Assembly (NCBI GenBank): GCA_018399435.1
Contig: JAGYOJ010000064.1
Coordinates: 1-7,935 of the forward strand
Direction of reading: 5' to 3'
DNA: 7,935 bases
From: Actinomycetota bacterium
Lineage (GTDB): Bacteria; Actinomycetota; Humimicrobiia; Humimicrobiales; Humimicrobiaceae
Shown here: piece after piece, positions 1-5,407 of the stretch
Layout: every line of letters begins with the position of its first letter
How positions within the stretch are numbered: position 1 is the stretch's first letter
Translations under genes and position numbers: made by a program
Notes under the pieces: generated by a model
The model's database searches: none
Told to the model about the DNA's origin: nothing
The model's input: the letters and a program-made list of their open reading frames with translations, nothing else

Positions 1-239
1 GGATATATGGAACCGGGATGCCAGATAATGGCAATGTAAAAGACATGATGGATATCGAGTTTGTTTTTCCATGCGCGGTTGTATTTGGAGGTGAAGGCGA
101 AGGAATGAGCAGGCTGGTAAGGGAAAATTGTGATTTTATGGTTAATATTAAGATGAGTAAAAATATTCAATCATTAAATGTTTCTGTGGCAAGTGGTATA
201 ATAATGCACCGGGTTTATAGGTATTTTAAAAATGAATGA
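1..239 (+). CDS. rlmB: RlmB/TrmH-family 23S rRNA 2'-O-ribose methyltransferase, C-terminal part (cut by window start)
   Basis: This is the last 78 or so codons of a SpoU/TrmH (SPOUT) RNA methyltransferase. The reading frame is open to the left edge, so the true start lies outside the window; the ATG at 18 is internal. Visible are SPOUT motif 2 (GGEGEGMSRLVRENCD) and motif 3 (SLNVSVASGI), which form the knotted S-adenosylmethionine-binding fold and dimer interface. They match the E. coli RlmB pattern GAEGEGM...LNVSVATGI closely. RlmB methylates the 2'-O of G2251 in the peptidyl-transferase loop of 23S rRNA. The call to RlmB rather than another TrmH-family member rests on the motif match and on yacP following directly, an order seen in Firmicutes. 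The stop codon overlaps the next start by 8 bases. Confidence 0.85.
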   Translation, partial: IYGTGMPDNGNVKDMMDIEFVFPCAVVFGGEGEGMSRLVRENCDFMVNIKMSKNIQSLNVSVASGIIMHRVYRYFKNE

Positions 240-747
240 TTTAGTAATAGTTGATGGATACAATTTTATATTTAATTATGTAAAGGCCAGAAGCATTGAC
301 AATGATGCATTGGCTGCTTACAGGGATAAACTAATTGAGGATCTGGTTAATTACAAATATAGCAAGAACAGCGACATCGTAGTGGTATTTGATGCTAAAA
401 ATAGCGCTAACTCAAAAAGGTCTTGTCATATATATAATGGAATTAAGATTATCTATTCTCAAAGTTCAGAAACTGCTGATAGTGTTATAGAAGAGTTAGT
501 GCATAAAGATAGAAAGCATAAAAAAATTTTTGTAGTAACTTCCGATTACATGCAACAAAAAGTAGTTTTTAAAGGCAATATATATAGAAAATCATCTAGG
601 GAATTTGGTATTGAGCTAAATTTGTCTAAAAAAGAAATTAATGAAAATATAAAGAAGGTAAATAAAAATAGTAATTCTTTTTACTTTTTTGGAAAAAGAT
701 TAAAAAAAGACGTATTGGATGAATTCTCTAAAATTAGAAAAAGTTAA
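232..747 (+). CDS. yacP: YacP/Rae1-type NYN-domain ribonuclease
   Basis: The 171-residue protein has the usual length of the YacP (DUF901) family, whose B. subtilis member Rae1 is a ribosome-associated endoribonuclease that cuts mRNA during translation. The PIN-like NYN fold is visible in order: VDGYN at residues 7-11 (Asp8 and Asn11), FDAK with Asp54, the SSETADSVIEEL helix with Glu80 and Asp83, and VTSDYMQQ with Asp105, followed by the family-typical SSREFGIEL. The acidic residues are those expected to bind the catalytic metal. It starts inside the end of the RlmB gene (8-base overlap), so it is probably translationally coupled and co-transcribed. The C-terminal 40 residues are lysine- and asparagine-rich, and the DNA there falls to about 18% G+C. 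Confident as a family call; ribosome association is inferred from the B. subtilis homologue. Confidence 0.85.
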   Translation: MNDLVIVDGYNFIFNYVKARSIDNDALAAYRDKLIEDLVNYKYSKNSDIVVVFDAKNSANSKRSCHIYNGIKIIYSQSSETADSVIEELVHKDRKHKKIFVVTSDYMQQKVVFKGNIYRKSSREFGIELNLSKKEINENIKKVNKNSNSFYFFGKRLKKDVLDEFSKIRKS

Positions 748-1531
748 AAGCTCAATTTCTTTTATAATATCTATTTTTTTTATAATTTTTTTAACTGGTT
801 GTGGCATTTATTATGTTTTTCCTGAAAACCAAAAAAATGAAAATTCAGTAAAAGAAGTAATTGATGGCGATACTATTCTGCTAAACAATAATGAAAAGGT
901 AAGGCTAATAGGCATAAATACACCTGAAAAAGGGCAATATTTTTATCCAGAATCAAAAGAAGTCTTAAAAACTATGGTATCTAAAAAGGAAGTTACCCTG
1001 GAAAAAGACGTAAGCAATAGGGACCAATATGGTAGATTGCTAAGGTATGTTTTCCTAGACGATACTTTCATAAATCTTGAAATGGTAAAAAAGGGATTTG
1101 CAAATGCTTATACTTATCCTCCAGATGTAAAATACTCTGAGCAGCTTTTGAAAGCTGAGAGGTTTGCCAGGGAAAATAATCTTGGCCTTTGGCAAAAATC
1201 TGAAATAGATAAAATTAGCATTGAGCTAAACTACGATGCTGAAGGAAATGATAATAATAATTTAAATGATGAATATGTAATTATGAAAAATATAAGTGGT
1301 GAGCAATTTAATATAAAGGGATGGAATATAAAAGACAGCGCTACTAATATTTATGAATTTGAAAAGTATATTTTTTTGCCTAATACGAATATTTACCTAT
1401 TTACTGGAAGGGGAGAAGATAAAGGTAATAATTTTTATTGGGGGAAATCCCAGCCAGTATGGAATAATGACCATGACACCCTATACCTTAGGGACAGTAA
1501 TGGACATTTAATAGATATATATGATTACTAA
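719..1531 (+). CDS. lipoprotein thermonuclease (SNase domain) with C-terminal lamin-tail-like domain
   Basis: The 270-residue protein is exported and probably lipid-anchored: a hydrophobic stretch at residues 13-25 ends in the lipobox LTGC, with Cys28 as lipidated residue. Residues about 44-160 are a staphylococcal-nuclease domain with VIDGDT (Asp49, Asp51), RLIGINTPE (Arg62, Glu70) and QYGRLLRY (Arg106), matching the catalytic Arg35, Glu43 and Arg87 of the staphylococcal enzyme. The aspartate before TPE is Asn67 here, as in many bacterial members. Residues about 165-270 resemble a lamin-tail (LTD) beta-sandwich (ELNYDAEG, EYVIMKNISG, GWNIKD, LYLRDSNG). The likely role is extracellular or surface cleavage of DNA or RNA, perhaps for nutrient scavenging. 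The ATG at 719 overlaps yacP by 29 bases and lacks a clear Shine-Dalgarno sequence; no other start keeps the signal peptide. Its last 126 bases recur, decayed, at 3144-3269. Confidence 0.85.
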   Translation: MNSLKLEKVKSSISFIISIFFIIFLTGCGIYYVFPENQKNENSVKEVIDGDTILLNNNEKVRLIGINTPEKGQYFYPESKEVLKTMVSKKEVTLEKDVSNRDQYGRLLRYVFLDDTFINLEMVKKGFANAYTYPPDVKYSEQLLKAERFARENNLGLWQKSEIDKISIELNYDAEGNDNNNLNDEYVIMKNISGEQFNIKGWNIKDSATNIYEFEKYIFLPNTNIYLFTGRGEDKGNNFYWGKSQPVWNNDHDTLYLRDSNGHLIDIYDY

Positions 1532-1641
1532 ATAATTTAAAAGCTAAAAGTATTTTTTCAAATTTTTTATAATCTCAAGAAATTTTATCCTTTATTTCTT
1601 GGGAAAGCTCCATAGAAAATCTAACCATGCCATCTCTTTTA
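1406..1641. repeat. direct repeat, left copy (236 bases)
   Basis: This copy aligns with 3144-3378 at an offset of 1738 bases. By hand alignment, 1406-1504 has 12 mismatches in 99 bases, 1505-1577 is identical over 73 bases, and 1578-1641 has eight mismatches and one extra base. Similarity fades outside these limits. The left half is the intact end of the thermonuclease gene. The right half is a dead copy, on the minus strand, of the end of the hydrogenase maturation protease gene. Confidence 0.9.
1544..1641 (-). pseudogene. remnant of the hydrogenase maturation protease gene, 3' end
   Basis: On the minus strand this stretch reads DGMVRFSMELSQEIKDKI, against DDIVRFSMDLSKEIKDKI near the end of the intact protease (14 of 18 residues identical). 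One extra base just after this creates a premature TGA; removing it restores the intact protein's C-terminal reading frame through to the TAG at 1544-1546. Upstream codons stay open for about eight more codons but no longer align convincingly. No start or protease core is present, so it cannot be functional. Confidence 0.8.
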
Positions 1642-1843
1642 CATATTTTAACATCTCCTAAGAAATTCTTTCATTCACATACACCAGCTTAAATTTTCTT
1701 CTTGCCTAAAATGTGACAATTACTTTTAAGTATTTAGTTTGGGTAAGGCTCTATTTGGCTATCTTTTTTTGGCAAAGCAATCATTAAAAGGGACTTAAAA
1801 AAATGAGTTCCAAAAGCAAGTCCTTAGAAATATTTTTGGGTTA

Positions 1844-1883
1844 AAAAGAAATGAAAAGGGACCGATATATAAGTCGGCCCCTT
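1844..1883 (-). terminator. intrinsic terminator downstream of the MetF-like gene
   Basis: Arms at 1856-1865 and 1874-1883 form a 10-pair stem with an 8-base loop. Transcribed from the minus strand, the one imperfect pair (A1861 and C1878 on the plus strand) becomes a G-U wobble, and the stem is followed by TTCATTTCTTTTT. Transcribed from the plus strand, the same pair is an A-C mismatch and the T run is further away. The structure therefore best serves the minus-strand gene that ends at 1960. Confidence 0.75.
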
Positions 1884-1959
1884 CACTGATTTTTATTAAC
1901 TTATAAACGCTGCTATCAGTAAACATTAAAAACGGTAATTAAACCTTGAGTACTTTTAT

Positions 1960-2748
1960 TCATGTTCTGTATTTCTGAATTTTCTCCAGGAGTTCCATAT
2001 CCCCTTTAACATCTCCCAGGCAGGTCGGGATTATGCCATCAACAACACCTTCAAGGTCGGCGACAAATCTTTCAGCATTCTCCATGTTTGTACTGGCAGG
2101 CCATCCTATTCTCTCCAGGGTCTTTTGGTTCTTGTCCGTTCCTACTACAAAATAGGGATAGATAGGTTTTCCCAGACGCTTGCATTCTGCAGCTATCTGT
2201 TTTAACTTGGGTAAAGTTTCCTGTTCGAGTCTAAGGAAAAAGCAAAAATCCCAGTCATCTTGTATGCGTGCGATAGCGTTTTCCGCAGGTACACGTGCTG
2301 TTAACAAGCACCCTAGCCTTACCTTGCTTATTTTTATATTGTTTCGTAGAAAGTCTCTGACTTCTTCGGCAGGACCGGTAGATCGCCTATATTTCAGGAT
2401 TTCATCAGGGTCTGATAATACTTCAAAGCTGCCATCCTGCCGCGTTCTTATCAGGTCTCCATATTTTGGAGGGTCGCCCGGGTCTGGGAGCATACCATCG
2501 ACACCCATAGATTCAGCAGCGAGTGCTGCCGCGCCTATTTCTACTGGTGCCTTATAATTCGTGATAAGCATCGGTATTGCTATCTTATCCGGATATATCT
2601 GTTTGAGTACACAGGCTATAGCAGAACCGCTAGGCGCAGGAACGCCCCCAGCGCTGTCCGTAATGTTCCATCCGTCAACTAAATCCTTGACCTTCTCGGC
2701 AGAGTCGATAAAGTTAAGTCTTGGGATAAACTCGTATAATAATTTCAT
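1960..2748 (-). CDS. stand-alone MetF-like (methylene-tetrahydrofolate reductase family) protein
   Basis: The 262-residue protein looks like a divergent MetF-type TIM barrel. Its opening (YEFIPR, Glu6; DGWNITDSAGG, 25-35) parallels the Glu-containing first strand and VTD strand of MetF, and MGVDGMLPDPGDPP (81-94) lies where MetF has LGIKNILALTGD. The CRDRNR motif of the folate- and flavin-binding region, present in the MetF at 4703, is replaced by TNYKAPVE, so substrate and cofactor may differ. No MetV partner is nearby. The ATG follows a good Shine-Dalgarno sequence (AGGAG, plus-strand 2759-2763, 10-base spacing). The gene is much richer in G+C than its neighbours and sits alone between direct repeats, pointing to horizontal origin. 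The family call is by eye; a corrinoid- or pterin-methyl protein with the same barrel is the main alternative. Confidence 0.6.
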   Translation of the reverse strand: MKLLYEFIPRLNFIDSAEKVKDLVDGWNITDSAGGVPAPSGSAIACVLKQIYPDKIAIPMLITNYKAPVEIGAAALAAESMGVDGMLPDPGDPPKYGDLIRTRQDGSFEVLSDPDEILKYRRSTGPAEEVRDFLRNNIKISKVRLGCLLTARVPAENAIARIQDDWDFCFFLRLEQETLPKLKQIAAECKRLGKPIYPYFVVGTDKNQKTLERIGWPASTNMENAERFVADLEGVVDGIIPTCLGDVKGDMELLEKIQKYRT

Positions 2749-2763
2749 GGTGTAATTTCTCCT

Positions 2764-3143
2764 ACTTTATTTTTGCAATTTTTATATTAAGCTATGCTAA
2801 TATTGGCTTTCTTCCTCTAACAATTTTTAAAATTTTCTTTCCCCAATCTACCATTATTCGATGCGAAAAAATGCACAAGATAATTTTCCGAATATGCTTA
2901 TAAATTATGTAGAAATCCCAACACCCCTTCCAATCGGATTTTTGAAAATCACTGGTCTTCCTATAAGGATTGTTTCACATTCCATAAAGTATAACAAATT
3001 AAGTATAAATAAAAAATATTATTTCTGTTTCTGATAATAATAAATATGATGACTTTTTTGATGATTAGGGAAGGGTAATAGTTTAGGGATCCGGAATGGC
3101 ATTCTGGACAATTCTGCCCTTGATAGGTTGGTTCATTCTTCCC
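2764..3143. other. non-coding AT-rich stretch upstream of the MetF-like gene
   Basis: No convincing gene is seen in these 380 bases. The region must hold the promoter of the MetF-like gene, since nothing upstream could drive it, but I could not find a good -35/-10 pair. The last 80 or so bases (about 3065-3143) are richer in G+C than the rest and encode no recognisable protein on either strand; they may be a leftover fragment of a lost gene. Confidence 0.5.
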
Positions 3144-3269
3144 GGAAAGGGAGAAGATAAATGCAATAATTTTCATTAGGTTAAATCCCAACCAGTATAA
3201 AATAATGACCATTACACCCTATACCTTAGGGACAGTAATGGTCATTTAATAGATATATATGATTACTAA
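3144..3269 (+). pseudogene. remnant of the thermonuclease gene, 3' end (lamin-tail portion)
   Basis: In the frame of the intact gene this reads GKGEDKCNNFH, stop, VKSQPV, stop, then NNDHYTLYLRDSNGHLIDIY to the original stop at 3267-3269. Two tryptophan codons have become stops (TAG at 3177-3179, TAA at 3198-3200). There is no insertion or deletion relative to 1406-1531. It lacks a start and the nuclease domain, so it is a fossil of the repeat, not a gene. Confidence 0.85.
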
Positions 3270-3378
3270 ATAATTTAAAAGCTAAAAGTATTTTTTCAAA
3301 TTTTTTATAATCTCAGGAATTTTATCCTTTATTTCTTTCGAAAGGTCCATAGAAAATCTAACTATGTCATCTTTATTA
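3144..3378. repeat. direct repeat, right copy (235 bases)
   Basis: This is the partner of 1406-1641. Bases 3243-3315 are identical to 1505-1577. The right half (from 3282) is the intact end of the hydrogenase maturation protease gene; the left half is a dead copy of the end of the thermonuclease gene. Differences in the dead half are mostly losses of G (for example gg to aa and gg to tt), as expected of unselected sequence in an AT-biased genome. Confidence 0.9.
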
Positions 3379-3785
3379 GAATTATATATATTAATACCAA
3401 ACAAATATCCATTAATTTTTATTTTGGAGGATAACTGCAATAAATTTAATACATCTAAAATTCCAGTCTGGTGAAAGGATATAAATTCTATATTCTTTTT
3501 ATTATCTTCAAAAACTTTATCAAGCGGGGCAATATAAAAATCCCCTTTAGGATTCTGGTTTCTGTTATTGTTAATTCTTATAGCATCTATTATTAAAACT
3601 TTACAATTCTTATATTTCTCAAGTATTGGCAGCAAGCCAAATCCAGCAGTAGCGCCATCTATTAATTTTACATGTCCGGGTAAATCTTCTTTTTCCAGCT
3701 CTTTTATGACTTTTACCCCTATGCCTTCATCTCCTAAAAGGACATTACCAATACCGAGGACAATTGTTTTTATATCATTATCCAT
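3282..3785 (-). CDS. [NiFe]-hydrogenase maturation endopeptidase (HybD/HyaD/HycI family)
   Basis: The 167-residue protease removes the C-terminal tail of the hydrogenase large subunit after nickel insertion, in the cytoplasm. It has the family opening GIGNVLLGDEGIGV and the three nickel-sensing residues at expected places: Glu20 (GDEG), Asp67 (IDA) and His105 (FHQTG), matching Glu16, Asp62 and His93 of E. coli HybD. It is the last gene of the hydrogenase operon, 12 bases after metF, and its natural substrate is probably the large subunit encoded at 6958. I start it at the ATG (3785-3783); a TTG one codon earlier (3788) is equally well placed relative to the weak AGAAG ribosome site at 3795-3799 and would add one residue. 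Its final 98 bases lie in the right direct repeat. Confidence 0.9.
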   Translation of the reverse strand: MDNDIKTIVLGIGNVLLGDEGIGVKVIKELEKEDLPGHVKLIDGATAGFGLLPILEKYKNCKVLIIDAIRINNNRNQNPKGDFYIAPLDKVFEDNKKNIEFISFHQTGILDVLNLLQLSSKIKINGYLFGINIYNSNKDDIVRFSMDLSKEIKDKIPEIIKNLKKYF

Positions 3786-3797
3786 CAAATTAGGCTT

Positions 3798-4703
3798 CTA
3801 TTTTATTTTTTCTATCAAGGCTGGTATATGCTTTTCCCAGCCCAGGGCTTGTATATGGACTCCCTGACAGTATGGTTTTACCGCATTTGTAATTTCAGCT
3901 GCTATTTCCAAGCAGGTTGCTATCTTGTCTTGGGTTTCAGCCATTCTTTTGGAGGTAGATTCAGGAACAAATACCCCAGGAACAAATTTATTCATATAAT
4001 TAGCCATTTTATCAGATTTAAGCAAAATTATTCCAGCAAGTATTGGAATATCAATATCCATTTTAGAAATTCTTTCCATGAATTTTATGAAAACTTCTGG
4101 GTCAAATATTGCCTGGGTTTGAAAAAATTGTGCTCCCTGGTCAATTTTCTTTTTCATCTTTATAATTTGCAGCTCTAGTGCAGCTTCAGTATCAGCACCA
4201 GGATTTACAACAGCACCTTTGAAAAAGGAAGGTTTTTCTGTTAACTCTTTTCCTGCTAGATCATACCCTTCCTCTAGTTTTTTTATTGCCCATAGTAATT
4301 GGACTGAATCAAGATCAAAGACTGGTTCTGCTTGGGGATGGTCTCCAATATTTGTAAAGTCTCCAGTTAATGCCAATATATTTTTAATGCCTAATACATA
4401 AGCGCTAAGAATATCAGATTGCAATGCAAGCCTATTTCTATCCCTGCAGGTAACTTGATATATTGGATCCAGGCCCATTTCTTTTAGTATGTGGCAGGTG
4501 GTGAGGGAACCTAGCCTCATAACAGAACTTTGCAAGTCAGTAACATTTACTCCATCGGCCAGGCCTTTTAATATTTCTCCTGCACTTTTTATTTCTTCAT
4601 CTTCAGCACCTTTTGGCGGGCCTATTTCGCAGGTAATTGCAAATTCGCCGCTTTCTAATTTTTCTTGAAATTTAGATAAAAATTTTGTTTTCTTAGCTAT
4701 CAT
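3798..4703 (-). CDS. metF: 5,10-methylene-tetrahydrofolate reductase, catalytic flavoprotein MetF
   Basis: The 301-residue protein is a full-length MetF. It reduces methylene-tetrahydrofolate to methyl-tetrahydrofolate, the last folate step of the Wood-Ljungdahl methyl branch. It shows TCEIGPPKG with Glu26 (E. coli Glu28), DGVNVTD at 50-56, the CRDRNR motif at 86-91, ILALTGD with Asp115 (E. coli Asp120) and GAQFFQTQAIFD in the second half. Its ATG lies in the metV stop (ATGA, 4-base overlap) behind a strong GGAGGT within the metV end, so the two are translationally coupled. The pairing with MetV indicates the MetVF heteromer of acetogens, in which electrons reach the flavin through MetV instead of coming directly from NAD(P)H. 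Here the nearby electron source is a hydrogenase. Confidence 0.92.
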   Translation of the reverse strand: MIAKKTKFLSKFQEKLESGEFAITCEIGPPKGAEDEEIKSAGEILKGLADGVNVTDLQSSVMRLGSLTTCHILKEMGLDPIYQVTCRDRNRLALQSDILSAYVLGIKNILALTGDFTNIGDHPQAEPVFDLDSVQLLWAIKKLEEGYDLAGKELTEKPSFFKGAVVNPGADTEAALELQIIKMKKKIDQGAQFFQTQAIFDPEVFIKFMERISKMDIDIPILAGIILLKSDKMANYMNKFVPGVFVPESTSKRMAETQDKIATCLEIAAEITNAVKPYCQGVHIQALGWEKHIPALIEKIK

Positions 4704-5377
4704 ATTACCTCCTCATCTAAAGCCCAATGCTTGCTTTTTCTATCTTCTTCTTTTGGCAGCATTTTGCTGTAATTTCTAGGCTCAATAAACCTATACAGAT
4801 TTTCTAATCTTCCAAGTTTTTTAAGCCTCTTATAAATTAATTCCCAACCGCAGTCCCTGTCAGGGTCTGTTTCACATTTTCCATTACTTTGTCCGGCGCA
4901 AGCTCCATTTAAGAGTTGTTTTGGGCAAGCAGTATAGGGGCATATGCCGCCTGTATATTCAAGCAGGCAATCCCCACAAGTATCACATCTTTCTGAGCCA
5001 TGCCACATTCCAGTTATTCTCCCTCCAAAAGTTTTAGTGTTTAATGCTGGGTAGCAAATTTTATTTAAAACTTCTGTAGAGGCTTGAACCCCTAATCCGC
5101 AGGAAAGCACCAATACTGCATCTGATTTTTCAATTGTTTCCATTCTAGGCCTTACCCTGGACCTTATTAGTGCTTTCTGGCACAAAAAGTCTATAGACAT
5201 GGTGCCAGTTATTTTTTTGCCAGCTTTTTCAAGGCCTTCCTTTATTTTGTTTATTTCTTTTATCCCGCCAGTTTCTGCACCTTCCGGGCATCCACCACAG
5301 CCTACTATGAAGATTTTCTTCTCTTTACCAAAATTTTCTATTATTTCTTCAATGGGTTTTTGTTCTGTTAATATCAT
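4700..5377 (-). CDS. metV: MetV, cysteine-rich partner subunit of methylene-tetrahydrofolate reductase
   Basis: The 225-residue protein has two parts. Residues about 1-120 are a nucleotide-binding-like domain with FIVGCGGC (Cys27, Cys30) and further cysteines at 66, 93 and 108. Residues about 125-205 are the MetV C-terminal cysteine domain: ERCDTCGDCLLEYTGGICPYTACPKQ (in part), then NGAC, GKCE and DCGWELIYKRLKKLG, with cysteines at 131, 134, 137, 146, 151, 160, 168 and 176. In characterised MetVF enzymes MetV carries metal or Fe-S centres and relays electrons to MetF. A strong GGAGGT stands just before the ATG, and the gene begins 30 bases after the hydrogenase large-subunit stop. The 13 cysteines and the position between hydrogenase and MetF suit a role as electron bridge; this last point is inference. 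Confidence 0.9.
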   Translation of the reverse strand: MILTEQKPIEEIIENFGKEKKIFIVGCGGCPEGAETGGIKEINKIKEGLEKAGKKITGTMSIDFLCQKALIRSRVRPRMETIEKSDAVLVLSCGLGVQASTEVLNKICYPALNTKTFGGRITGMWHGSERCDTCGDCLLEYTGGICPYTACPKQLLNGACAGQSNGKCETDPDRDCGWELIYKRLKKLGRLENLYRFIEPRNYSKMLPKEEDRKSKHWALDEEVI

Positions 5378-5407
5378 ATTACCTCCAAAAAAGTAATTAT
5401 TATTTTA

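Larger units (their letters stand above)
1642..3143. other. inserted segment between direct repeats, carrying the MetF-like gene
   Basis: This interval separates two genes that the repeats show were once adjacent, convergent and 12 bases apart (thermonuclease and hydrogenase protease). It contains a single gene (2748-1960) at roughly 47-57% G+C in the lines counted, far above its surroundings, flanked by AT-rich non-coding DNA on both sides. I see no transposase, integrase or terminal inverted repeat. The layout fits integration of a DNA circle by a single crossover through the shared 236-base segment. A tandem duplication with later loss, or an assembly join of two strains, would also fit. 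Confidence 0.55.

Noticed and set aside
1532..1575. Shared terminator between the convergent nuclease and protease genes
   Set aside because: The stretch is rich in A and T runs but offers only a 4-pair AAAA/TTTT stem, too weak to call.
2180..2755. Two plus-strand frames opposite the MetF-like gene
   Set aside because: They are shadows of the minus-strand gene, which has a good ribosome site, family motifs and a terminator.
2894..3034. Plus-strand open frame of 46 codons in the gap right of the MetF-like gene
   Set aside because: No Shine-Dalgarno sequence, no recognisable protein features, and composition like the surrounding non-coding DNA.
2961..3212. Minus-strand open frame of 83 codons with a CPECHS stretch
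   Set aside because: Its first third is antisense to the dead nuclease repeat, it lacks a ribosome site, its end is low-complexity Ile/Lys/Asn sequence, and a single CxxC is not enough to call a zinc-ribbon transposase.
3568..4401. Plus-strand frames opposite the protease and metF
   Set aside because: They lie antisense to well-supported genes and encode no recognisable domain.
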